Shown in pieces: positions 46,780-64,000 of a stretch of DNA of 64,000 nucleotides (position 1 is the stretch's first letter; every line of letters starts with the position of its first letter). The stretch comes from Ianthella basta (Eukaryota; Porifera; Demospongiae; Verongiida; Ianthellidae): contig OZ025886.1 in assembly GCA_964019415.1 (NCBI GenBank), forward strand, positions 2,905,584 to 2,969,583, given 5' to 3'. The translations under genes were made by a program, and so were the position numbers. The notes under the pieces are model-generated. The model did no database searches. It was not told the origin of the DNA and was given only the letters and a program-made list of their open reading frames with translations.

Positions 46780-49719
46780 ATGGCTCGTCTAGTAGATAAC
46801 GGATTGGTCGTCAAGGGTAAGAACGCCCCTCTGCCCCTGAAGGACGTGTCAGTGAGTGCCTTTGTGCAGGGATACCTCCTGGGACTCCAGTCTGTCCTCA
46901 AGTATGAGAACAGCGGACCAGATCCGGTAGAGGTGCTGTTCCGTACACCAGTCGACGAGTCGTATGCAGTGGTGGGACTGGATGCGGTAATCGACGGACG
47001 GAAGATCCGTGCTGAGATCAAGGAAAAGGAAGAAGCGAAGCAGGCATACGATGATGCCGTGGCCAGTGGGCTGACGGCAGCCTTCGGCGAAGAGAAGAAG
47101 GGAGACATCTTCAGCCTCGTTCTTGGCAACCTTCCTCCTGGAAAGGAGGCAGAGATCCACCTTACCATGGTGGGCGAATTGGATATCGATGCTGAGGGCT
47201 CCGTCCGCTTCTCCCTCCCAGCTGTACTGAAGCCCCGCTACACCCCCTCAGGAACCGAGGACCCTCTGTCCCCCGTGACAGGCGGAGAGACTCCCGCGGG
47301 TCAGGTCCAACGCACCGAGGCTCCCTCCGTATATAAGTTTGATCTGAGCATTGCAGGAGCTGAGGGCATTGCAGAAGTGAGTTCCCCCTCACACAAGATC
47401 AGGACGTCCTCCCCTCCTGGTGGCGGTGGCATGCTGAATGTGGAGTTGGACCAGGGTGGCCCAGTGACCAAGGACATTGTGATCCTGATCAAGCCCAAGG
47501 ACCCACACCGGCCACTGGTGGTGGTGGAACCCGGTGCAGCAGACTCCAATCCATTGATGTCCAAGCCTGCCGTGATGGTGAGCTTCTTCCCCGAGATCAA
47601 GAATGACTCTGCTGAGGTTGCCTGCGAGTTGATCTTTGTGGTGGATCGCAGTGGCAGCATGCGTGGCAGCTTCATCAGGGAGGCGGCAGAGACACTGATC
47701 TTGTTCCTGAAGAGCATACCAGAAGGGTGCACCTTCAACATCATTGGATTCGGCAGCAGGTATTAGAAGCTGTTTCCCGAGAGTGTCCCATACACTCAGG
47801 AGAATCTGGATAAGGCTGTAGGTCATGTGGAGCGCTTGCAAGCTGATCTCGGTGGCACTGAGCTGTACCCTCCACTGGAGTATATCTTCAAACAGCAGCT
47901 GAACCCACACCTCACTCGCCAGGTGTTTGTACTGACAGACGGTAGTGTCAGCAACACCGAACAGGTGATCCAACTGGTCCGCAAGAATGCCAACAAATCA
48001 AGGTACATTCTTGTGTGAATTGTCTGTATACAGAGTGTTGTGCTTGGATGTGCCTGCAGAGTGAATGGCTGTACGTATATGTACATCTATACCTTGTGTG
48101 TCTGGCCTATACAGGTGCTTCTCCTTTGGTATTGGTTCCGGTGCATCCACTCATCTTGTGAAGGGTATTGCAGAGGCTGGTCTTGGCACTTCAGAGTTCA
48201 TCACCAGCGGAGAGCGCATGCAGCCAAAGGTGTGTGCTGGCAGAACAAGATGGTCTATAGAGACCCAAGCATGCAGTGTGTACTCAGATGTGTGAACACC
48301 AAGGTGGCTTGCTTATAGTGATTCCTTGTGTGCTGTGCCTGTTATTTGACGGTACCAAGCTCCCTCTAAATGTTCACAAATGGCATGTTAACTAGATACA
48401 TATTATGCACTGGGCTCAGTATACATATGTACTCAGTGAAGCCTGTCTAAGACAGCCACCTGTGGGCCAGCTCTAATTGACCTTTATAGAGAGGTGGCTG
48501 CTCTGCTCCAATGCTTTAATGTTATTTGGGGCCAGGGAGGCTGGCTGTGTTAGAGAGGTGGCTGCCTAAGACATTGAGCATCTTAGACTAGTTCCACTGT
48601 ATTTTCTATTTTTCTGTATTTACTGTAATGCATACCTATTTATTCTATTTAATGCACGCCTCCTCTACTGTGTTGCAGGTGATCCGTTCCCTGAAGCATG
48701 CCATGCAGCCTGCTGTGACTGGAGCTAAGGTCCACTTTAGTCTCCCTTTTGGCTACACAGCCAAGGTGGTCCCTGAGCAGGTCCCTCCCATCTTCTTTGG
48801 AGAACGCACCATTGTGTATGGTATCCTCCAGAAGAACATGCTTGGGAAGGTAGTGAGCGGCAGTAAGGGCACAGTGACCCTTGAGGGAGAACTCCTTGGG
48901 GAGAAGATGAAGCATGTTCTGGAGTTTGAGGTGCCTGAAGAGGGAGCAGGCCAACCCCAGTTAGTGCCCACTATCCACCACTTGGCTGGCAAGGCTCTCA
49001 TCAAAGGATTGCAAAATGAGGAATCTGTTGGGGCAAAGAAGGCTGAGATAGTGAAGCTTAGCTGTGAATGCAGTGTCATCTCCAAGCACACTGCATTCAT
49101 TGCCATCAATGAGGATCAGAAGGAACCTGTCAAAGGGAGTCTGCAGACCTGGGATGTGGTAGCCCCTCCTCCACAGGTTTTCATGGCCAACCGTGGATCT
49201 GGAGGTGCTCTAAACAGATGTTTTATAGTTGAAGGTGTTTCTGAAGGTATGCCTCCCCCTTGTCCATCTCGGTTTGGTGCAGGTCCCCCTCCTCCCCCTC
49301 CTGGGTCAGGCTGGAATGTAATGCCCTCCTCCGGGCCTCCTCCTCCACCTGCCCCAAGTGCCCCAAGTAGTTCTCTTGCAGCACAGCCAAAGCCCTCTTC
49401 TACCTCTCAGCCTGCCCTTCCCCGCATCATCAGCCTCCAGCTTGCCAGTGGGGCCTGGAAGCTGTCTGCAGAGCTAGCTGCCCTGCTGGGCCAGAGCATG
49501 GAGGAGCTGAAGACTGCCTGCCCTGCTGCATGTGAGGGAGAGATGGAGCTGGTGTGGGCCACTGTGCTGGTGCTGGGCTACCTGGAGAAGAAGCTGCTGG
49601 AGCTGAAGGACGAGTGGGAGCTGATTGCCATGAAGGCCAACAACTGGTTGAAGAAGCAGCACATCCCAGAAGGGCACAGCAAAGAGAGCTTCTTTGAGAA
49701 GGCCAAGACAGTGGCATGA
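46780..49719 (+). pseudogene. VWA gene 3: VWA5A-like copy with a nonsense codon
   Basis: Exons 46780-48002, 48115-48229 and 48679-49719 keep all splice sites, and the total (793 codons) stays in phase. However, codon 329 is TAG at 47764-47766 where genes 1 and 2 have GAG (GFGSRYEK). This cuts the protein inside the vWA domain, after the DRSGSM motif but before the Thr and Asp of the MIDAS. Everything downstream is otherwise conserved, including the C-terminal segment, so the lesion is recent, polymorphic or a sequencing error. The linker is short (about 70 residues fewer than gene 1): its start is gene 1-like (VFMANRGSGG) and its end gene 2-like (LNRCF..EGVSEGMPPPC). That pattern suggests a recombinant with a deletion. 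The promoter TATA-like element is also altered. Confidence 0.85.
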
Positions 49720-50039
49720 CTATGACTGCAGGAAGGGTACAAATATTAGCAACTGCATTCAGTACAGATGCATATATACGTAGCTACATGCATAATACTA
49801 TGTGTTGTAAGCTATTATTGCTGTGCAAGTATTATGCCTCATCTTTGATCATGAATATTTGGGCAGGGGACACATTGTATTATGCATATGCATGAAAATT
49901 TAATGTAAGTACCATTCTAAGTGCCATGCATCCCTTCTGCATTTATGGCATGCACGTGACTGGAGATAAGACACAATCGATCATTAAGGGTATGAGCAAA
50001 TGCCTCAAGCCTGCCACTGAAGTCAGATGACTATATATA

Positions 50040-51163
50040 TATAAGAAGGCCTTGGGGGCTTGGTTTCAGCGGTACAGAGTAGAAGTTGGAGATATAGGCA
50101 TTGGGAAGTTCAAGAAGCTGATGAGTTCGCTGGTGGAGTCCTCAATGCTATATGGAGCTGAGATTTGGGGGTGCTCTCGGAACTTAGAAGCAGTGGACCA
50201 GATACAACTGAGGGCATGTCGGATGTTCTTTGGTGTTGGAACCCTGCACCCTAGAGTGTCACTGTTATTAGAAATGGGGGATCTGCCAATGGTGTGGTTG
50301 GCAAGAATGCGATGCACCCTCTTTTGGTTCAAAGTGCTGGCAAGCAAAGTGTATGAGGGGAGAATACTGAGGAGAGTGGCAGTGGAGGCAGTAAAATATG
50401 GCAAGGGCAGTTGGATGCAGAAGATGCTGAGTTGTTGTAGGGAATTTGGTTGGCAGGAGGTGGGTGCTGAGCATGTACAGAACATGTCAGAGGCGGAGTT
50501 GAAAGGAATGCTGGAGAGTGTTGAATGGAGGAGAGTGAAGGCAGAATGGAGCAAAGATTTGGAGATGAAACCGAAGTTGTCGATGCTGAGGAGGACTGTC
50601 GAGTGTGGTGAGGAGTCTTCCTGTGCAGATGTGAAGGCAAAGAGGGAGAGGAGGGTTTTGCTGAAGCTAAGGGGAGGCACAGCGGCTTTTCAGGTGAAGA
50701 CAGGCAGGTGGCAGGGAGTGAAGAGAGAGGATAGGCTGTGCAAGGAGTGTACCAGTAATGAAGTGGAAGATGTGACGCATTGGCTTCTGAGATGTCCAGC
50801 GTGGAACAGCCTTCGACAGCCATTGTTGCCTGAAGTCCGATCACACACAGAAGACGCAGAAGGCACAGCTCACCTATTGTCCCTTGCTTGTAGAAACTTT
50901 AACATTTTGTCCACTATTATGTCAATGTGGTATGCTCGGTTTGGCAAGTTTTAATTGAGACTCTGTGTTGTTCTCATCTCTTGCCCGCTCCTGATGTAGT
51001 CACAATGGTACAGCACTTTTTCCTGTTAGCTATGGCACATGTCCTGATTAACTCATCAACTGACTATTTACATAATGTTTCTTATTGTGTGCTACATTGG
51101 ACCACAGTGAGTCCTAGTGCCGCCATGTGGCACGGTGCACGTTAATAATTGAATTGAATTGAA
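50040..51163 (+). mobile_element. 5'-truncated LINE, C-terminal RT region with intact frame
   Basis: One 300-codon frame (50052-50954) encodes the region after the RT catalytic core (ESSMLYGAEIWGCSRNLEAV) and ends with a zinc-knuckle-like CKECTSNEVEDVTHWLLRCP, usual in CR1/L2/Jockey-group LINEs. A 3' UTR and a short (ATTGA)n tail at 51143-51163 mark the 3' end. Neither endonuclease nor the YADD box is present. It lies between VWA gene 3 and RRM2 and is absent from the equivalent flanks of genes 1 and 2, so it is a later insertion. Confidence 0.85.
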
Positions 51164-51304
51164 TATATCCATAATATGCACATGCCAATATGGTGATGCA
51201 TGCAGAGCAACATCACATGTGATCAAAACACAAATTGAACACATAGTGATCAAGATAATATAAGAAAGGAGAGAGTTCTTTGACTTGCATTGTAATAATA
51301 ACAA

Positions 51305-53260
51305 TCAAAAGTCAGCATCAAGAGTGAACACGTGCTGTTCCTTGGCTGACATGACCCCAGATTTCTGATACTCCCCAACACGCTTCTCAAAGAAATTGGT
51401 TTTGCCCTCAAGGGAAATATTCTCCATGAAATCAAAGGGGTTCTCCACATTGTACACCTGAACAATAGAGCAAATACAGTAGAGCACTCTTCTATGAATA
51501 AAACAAGTGTGTGACTAACCTTTGGGACATGCAGTGCAACCAGCAACCTGTCAGCCACAAACTCAATGTACTGGGCCATAAGTCTGTTGTTCATGCCAAT
51601 GAGGGCCACAGGGAGTGCATCACAGAGGAACTCCTGCTCGATGGCGACTGCATCACGAATGATGCACTGCACACTCTCCTTTGACGGCTTGTTTTTGAGG
51701 TGGGAGAACATTAGACATGCAAAATCACAATGCAGGCCTTCATCACGGCTGATGAGCTCATTGGAGAAAGTCAGCCCGGGCATCAGTCCTCTGCATTGAG
51801 GTGCAGCCATTGCCACACAGTTTGACACAGTCACTGACATTGCACACACACATATGGCTTACAATAATGAGTAGTACAGCTTTGTGTAAGGTAGTGCTGT
51901 AGGACACACTATTGCAAGTTAAAGGCAGATTACAGTGGAAACTGACCCAGGAGGCTGTGTAAGACAGCCACCTCACATAAACAGCAAGCCTCCCTAGCTC
52001 CAAATGACATCAAGACAGCACTAACACATAGCAGTCTACCTCCTTAATACTGCCCACATGTGGCTGTCTCAGACAGGTCCACTGTAACTGGAAACAGTCC
52101 CATCCCTTAGCACTGGCAACAAGGTACAGAGGAACCTACCTCTTCTTCATCCAAAAGATTGCAGCAAAGGAACCCGAGAAGAAGATGCCCTCCACAGCAG
52201 CAAAGGCAATCACTCGCTCAGCATAACTGGCTTCTTCTGAACCAATCCACCTCAATGCCCATTCGGCCTTCTTTCTCACACACGGCACTGTAGTAAGAAC
52301 ATAGGCATGTAAAGTGTTCAAGCTACCAGTGTATGTGAATGAAGCATGTTCCTTCCATACAGTGAACTATATGTGTGTAATGTTGTACACATGGACCTAC
52401 GTGTTTCCACTGCATTGAACAGCATGTCTCGTTCTGCCCGATCCTGGATGTAGGTATCAATGAGCAAGCTGTACATCTCTGAATGGATGTTCTCAATGGC
52501 AATCTGGAATCCATAGAAACACCTGGCCTCAGTCACTTGGACCTCTGCACTGAATCTTTCAACCTGCATTGTATGGTGGGGAGGTGGACATGAGCCGGGA
52601 TGGAGGCTATGTACGTATGTACAGCGTAGCCACATGTCAGCCATACACATACATGTCAAGCTGTCATGGCTTGAGGTGCTACAATGACAGATGACATACC
52701 AGGTTCTCATTGACAATGCCATCACTGGCAGCAAAGAATGCTAGCACATGCTTGAGAAAGTATCTTTCTTCCTCCTTAAGCGATTCCCAGTCGGCAATGT
52801 CCTTTGACAAGTCCACCTCTTCAGCTGTCCAGAAGGAAGCTGCAGAGCAAACATCACATCACAGTCAGGGCTAATGATACAGCACAATAGCAAATGCACT
52901 TGCGCACAGCCGAAAGTAATGCCTACCTTCTGCTTTCTTGTAGAACTGCCAGATGTCTGGATACTGAATGGGCAGGATGACGAACCGCTTCGGGTTCTCC
53001 ATAAGCAAAGGCTCTTCCTTTTCCAGCTCCTTCAAACGGCGACTCTCGTCCCGGTTCAGCCCAGCAGCCTGCATGGCAGTCAATAGGTGGTGGTAATATC
53101 GACCATGTTACACTGATGTTGCCACACCGACAGTGAGTGAGCAACCTCTCACCTCCGCTGGCTTCTCGGTGCCCTTCTCAAATGGTTTGCTGCCCTTTAC
53201 AGCTACCAATGACTCCGTCTGGCTCGCCAGTCCGTTCACTTGCTCAGCTGCAGTCAACAT
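51305..53260 (-). CDS. RRM2: Ribonucleoside-diphosphate reductase small subunit (R2)
   Basis: Seven exons on the minus strand (53153-53260, 52927-53068, 52700-52839, 52401-52563, 52140-52287, 51520-51790, 51305-51457) give 374 residues, with clean GT-AG borders and phases. The R2 subunit houses the di-iron/tyrosyl radical that the R1 subunit uses to reduce NDPs to dNDPs in the cytosol. All expected iron ligands are visible: Asp in ASDGIV, Glu and His in IENIHSEMY (with the radical Tyr), Glu in AAVEGIFFS, and Glu and His in [10 protein letters not shown]. The C-terminal FTLDADF that docks to R1 is present. Length is close to human RRM2 (389), the N-terminus being shorter. Intron 5 holds a MITE (51931-52086). 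The last exon has been copied twice into the VWA array. Confidence 0.96.
51931..52086. mobile_element. MITE in RRM2 intron 5
   Basis: TTACAGTGGA and TCCACTGTAA ends with an internal GTAAGACAGCCACCT / TGGCTGTCTCAGACAGG pairing. Same family as the MITE in the VWA intron 2 copies. The TA at each edge is the expected target duplication. Confidence 0.8.
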
Positions 53261-53533
53261 CTTTCAGTTTCAAAAGTAGGATATAGTAGTACAGATAGAA
53301 GATCAGGGAATCAGGCTGACAGAATCTTTAGGAATCAGCTTTTAACCTCAAAATTGGCGCGTTAACTTTGCGCCAGTTATCACATGCACCAATGAAATGT
53401 TGGTATTCGCCTACTAGCCCGCGCATTCGACGTCAGCTGACTGAAGTACGTTCCTTTACAAACTCAAAACAATGCACAGTACCTACGCGCATGCATTCCA
53501 TGCACAGTACCACACACGTACGCGTGCATACGT
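53261..53533 (-). promoter_or_regulatory. RRM2 promoter region with E2F-like and CCAAT sites
   Basis: In the 273 bp between RRM2 and the C9orf72 stop lie ATTGGCGCG (53353-53361) and CTTTGCGCC (53366-53374), arranged as an inverted pair, and a CCAAT (53389-53393) nearby. E2F and NF-Y sites are the usual control of S-phase genes including RRM2. That these act here is inference. Confidence 0.45.
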
Positions 53534-61198
<7,665 letters not shown>

Positions 61199-61455
61199 GT
61201 TTAAGTTATATTAATGCCTCGCGGTGCATGTGTTCATACGTAATTAAATACGCGCGTACATACGTACATTGTATTGCACTGTGATTCATATCTCCATCAC
61301 TGCGAATAGTAATACTACAACAGTGATCTACAGCTCTGCATCTGACAAACTAGTGCTACAATTAATACTTTCTAAACCTTCAGTCTCAGATATAGAGTTA
61401 ATTGCTAAAGTCTACGTGTTACAAACTACCTAGTAGTAAAAGCTCCAGTTCTACT
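61199..61455 (-). other. Filamin to C9orf72 spacer
   Basis: 257 bp between the filamin stop and the C9orf72 start, both on the minus strand. It must hold the filamin 3' UTR and polyadenylation signal and the C9orf72 promoter. Contains an AT-rich stretch and ACGTAC/GTACGT palindromes; no clear TATA was identified. Confidence 0.5.
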
Positions 61456-64000
61456 TCACTTCTTGTCTGGGTACACGGTGAAGGGGCTCCCTGGGATGTG
61501 CACCCCATGCCACTTCACACTGATTTTGGTCTCCCCAGACTCATCGAGTAGGTATTTAATGTTGAATGTGTAGTCTCCGTTGTGCTCCACGCCCATACTC
61601 TTGACAGGGACGAACTCCCCTGCACCACAAACCTCAAGCATACCATTGCCACCAGCTGCTGAGGCATCCAGTACAAAGCTACCCGGGCTGTCAATGCCAT
61701 GAACCACACATTTAGAGGCATCGGGAGGAGGTCTTTCCACACGCACAGAAAATGGGTTATCAGGAACATCCACATCAGAAAACTTGATGTCAAATCTGTA
61801 CTTTCCAGCCACCTCGGGGGTGTATGTGACCTTGAACACACCCTCTTCAATGCACTCACACACAACATCTGTTTTCTTTGGCCCTTCCAATGATATGCCA
61901 AGAGCTCCCTCACCAGCATCTCTGGTGTCAATGAAAAACTCAGCTTCTTCATCAACAATTGCACTGTGCAATCCTGCGCCATATGCCTTCACAGCTGAAG
62001 GATCACAAACATCCACAAAGAAGGGGCTGCCATCAATTTGGCCTTTGCAGAACTTCACATCAACTTTGTATTCGCTAGCTTTAGATGGAGTGTAGGTGAC
62101 CTTGTACAAATTATCACCTGCCACATCTACCACACAGGCATCCTCATCTCCATCATTTGATACAATGTTGCAAGAAACTTTACCTGGACCTGCATTTTCA
62201 GTGTTTACATAAAAGTGAGTCTCGTTCTTAGCAAGTAGGCCAGATTCCAGGCCAGGGCCATAAGCCTTGCAAACCTTAGGATTGCTCACCACAACCTTCT
62301 GTGGCTGGTCAGTCACTTCAAAGCCGTTGTAGAGGAGTTGAAGATCCAGGTCCTTTGGTTCACATGGAGTGAACATGAGTTGATGGTGATCACGCTCCAC
62401 CTCAACAAATTCGTAGTCAACTGGGGCTTTAAGCTTCTGCTCTAGGTCAGCAGGCTTGAAGGCGGCATCCAAGGTGCCTGGTCCTGCATCGCCTGTATAG
62501 ACGTCCAGGATAGTGGGCTCGTCCACGGTGGCAAATATGGGAAGCACATCAGGGGCAAATTCAACGCCATCAATCCAATCTGCAGCGACCTCTTCATCAA
62601 TTTCTGGCACTTGCACATTCACGGCATTTGGGTCAGGAATGGGGGCTTGGAAGGGTGACTCTGGTATGGCTTCATCACCATATGTGATGTCCACTTCAAA
62701 AACACCGGGCTCATCTGGTACATAGTCAGCAGTATAAATTCCCTTCTTCTGTGGCTGCATATCCAGGGGAAACTTTTCACCACTTGGTGTGCCCACACTT
62801 GCTGAAAGAGGGGCTGAACCTGCCTTGCTTGTGTCAACTTCCACTAGAGCAGGCACCCCAACTCGAGCTCCTACACCAGTGATACCTGGTCCAGATGCAG
62901 TCACCTTTGTTGGATCATACGCCTTGACAACAAAGGGAGAACCAGGAACAGGCTTGCCAGCATACAGGAAGCCAACATTGTAGTCACCAGGAGCAGTAGG
63001 AGTGAAGCTAAACTTCACAGTTCCATCTTCCTGTGCTTCTGGCACAATGGTTGCCTCAGAGGGACCTTCCAAGCTCACTTCCAGCTCACCTTCACCTGCA
63101 GCTGTAGAGTCTACGCAGAAGCTCACTGGTGTGTACACTCTCACACAGGCACCTTCAAAGCAGTCTCCTTCGACCTTCACCTTGGAAGGATCAACAACCT
63201 TGACCTCAGCAGGGCTGTGAGGGACACTGGTGCCATCGAATTTGAAGTGCAGGTTGTAGGGTCCAGGTACTGTTGGAACAAGCTTTGCAGCATAGTTGTT
63301 GTCAGTTGTCTTTACAGTGTCGATCTCCTCAGTGAACCCATCTGGGCCATCAACAGTCACCTTGAGTTCACCATTACCAGCACCAGTTGTATCCACTGCA
63401 TAGTCCAGCGAGTCATTAGCACATTGCACAGTTTCGTGCAGAACTCCTGGGCCTCTGACTTTCACTTTGCTTGGGTCACTTACTTCAACAGTGTACGGAC
63501 TGTAAGGTGTATCAATTCCATCATACGTGACATACACTCTGTACCGGCCTACTTTCCTGGGGTTGTACTTCACAGTGTATGTGTCGTCATTGTTGTTTGT
63601 GATGTGAGGCCTTGCTCCACTGTGAAAGGAACTGGTTCTCTTTCTCCCTGCCCCCACCTTACCATCTCCCCTGGATGATCGTGGGAGTGTATTACTGTCA
63701 AACATTGGGGCATCAACTTTCACATCCAGTGCACCAGGACCTGCCTCGCAAGTGTCGACTGTAAACAGGCCAGGATCACCCACTTTCACACCATGTGGCT
63801 CAAGACCAGGTCCATGTACATTGACCTTGGAAGCATCAGTGCAGGCCATAAACACAGGATTAAAGGGAGAGCCTGGAATGGCCTCATTGGCAAAGGAGAC
63901 ATTAACTGTGTATTCACCGGAATCCACCGGGAGATACTTGACTACAGCAGTACCATCTCCCTTGTCATCCACTGAAGCCTCAGCCTCACCTGGACCTTCA
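61456..64000 (-). CDS. FLN: Filamin, C-terminal part (runs off the window)
   Basis: A single open frame from the window edge to the stop at 61456, at least 848 codons with no intron. It contains eight complete filamin-type Ig repeats and part of a ninth. Each has the signatures KVxxxGPG, VDTxxAGxGxLxV, Y.VxYTP..xGxYxxxVxF and PGSPF, and the last ends GVHIPGSPFTVYPDKK. Filamins are actin-crosslinking rods that dimerise through the last repeat and bind membrane receptors; the N-terminal calponin-homology actin-binding domain must lie beyond position 64000. The first full repeat carries a Ser/Arg-rich insertion (PRSSRGDGKVGAGRKRTSS) in a surface-loop position. The sixth is atypical, with a long acidic insert (EEVAADWIDGVEF) and no GPG. 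Confidence 0.95.
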   Translation of the reverse strand, partial: EGPGEAEASVDDKGDGTAVVKYLPVDSGEYTVNVSFANEAIPGSPFNPVFMACTDASKVNVHGPGLEPHGVKVGDPGLFTVDTCEAGPGALDVKVDAPMFDSNTLPRSSRGDGKVGAGRKRTSSFHSGARPHITNNNDDTYTVKYNPRKVGRYRVYVTYDGIDTPYSPYTVEVSDPSKVKVRGPGVLHETVQCANDSLDYAVDTTGAGNGELKVTVDGPDGFTEEIDTVKTTDNNYAAKLVPTVPGPYNLHFKFDGTSVPHSPAEVKVVDPSKVKVEGDCFEGACVRVYTPVSFCVDSTAAGEGELEVSLEGPSEATIVPEAQEDGTVKFSFTPTAPGDYNVGFLYAGKPVPGSPFVVKAYDPTKVTASGPGITGVGARVGVPALVEVDTSKAGSAPLSASVGTPSGEKFPLDMQPQKKGIYTADYVPDEPGVFEVDITYGDEAIPESPFQAPIPDPNAVNVQVPEIDEEVAADWIDGVEFAPDVLPIFATVDEPTILDVYTGDAGPGTLDAAFKPADLEQKLKAPVDYEFVEVERDHHQLMFTPCEPKDLDLQLLYNGFEVTDQPQKVVVSNPKVCKAYGPGLESGLLAKNETHFYVNTENAGPGKVSCNIVSNDGDEDACVVDVAGDNLYKVTYTPSKASEYKVDVKFCKGQIDGSPFFVDVCDPSAVKAYGAGLHSAIVDEEAEFFIDTRDAGEGALGISLEGPKKTDVVCECIEEGVFKVTYTPEVAGKYRFDIKFSDVDVPDNPFSVRVERPPPDASKCVVHGIDSPGSFVLDASAAGGNGMLEVCGAGEFVPVKSMGVEHNGDYTFNIKYLLDESGETKISVKWHGVHIPGSPFTVYPDKK

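Overview
The window reads as nuclear DNA of an early-branching animal, most likely a sponge. The animal assignment is firm: there is filamin, C9orf72, a eukaryotic-type ribonucleotide reductase small subunit, and Ig/FN3/EGF/Sushi receptors built from symmetric phase-1 exons. The sponge assignment is inference from small introns, compact gene spacing, CA/GT microsatellites and the repeat types; no species can be named from sequence alone.

Layout. 1-2.8 kb: repeats, including a complete 657-bp TIR element with an 8-bp target duplication that carries a piece of a RecQ-type helicase. 2.8-14.6 kb (+): receptor A (Ig-Ig-FN3-Cys-rich-two copies of a beta+EGF module-TM-tail). 14.6-18.5 kb: intergenic DNA, a GC-rich tandem repeat and a diverged copy of an intron of the next gene. 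18.56-31.8 kb (+): receptor B, a 16-exon paralogue with one extra Ig exon and two nearly identical Sushi exons. 31.8-49.7 kb (+): three tandem VIT+vWA genes (VWA5A-like), the third with a nonsense codon. 50-51.2 kb: 3' part of a LINE. 51.3-53.3 kb (-): RRM2. 53.5-61.2 kb (-): C9orf72 orthologue, 10 exons, with a LINE inside one intron. 61.5-64 kb (-): 3' part of filamin, running off the window.

History. The VWA genes multiplied by tandem duplication of a block whose edges lie in the last intron of receptor B and in the last exon of RRM2. Each extra unit therefore begins with an orphan receptor tail exon and ends with an orphan RRM2 exon. Insertions date the steps: one retroelement is in units 2 and 3 but not unit 1, and a 765-bp TA-flanked transposon is only in unit 2. 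The two receptors are evolving by the same process at exon scale, with module duplication in A and Sushi exon duplication in B.

The receptors act at the cell surface and share a short tail with a YxxL motif and an ECDxPTxC block. RRM2 makes dNTPs, C9orf72 is a DENN-family trafficking/autophagy factor and filamin crosslinks actin. The last three form a compact same-strand array with 257- and 273-bp spacers. The most unusual non-coding observation is a small stem flanked by CUGANGA-like and GAAA boxes, found at four loci with compensatory stem changes.
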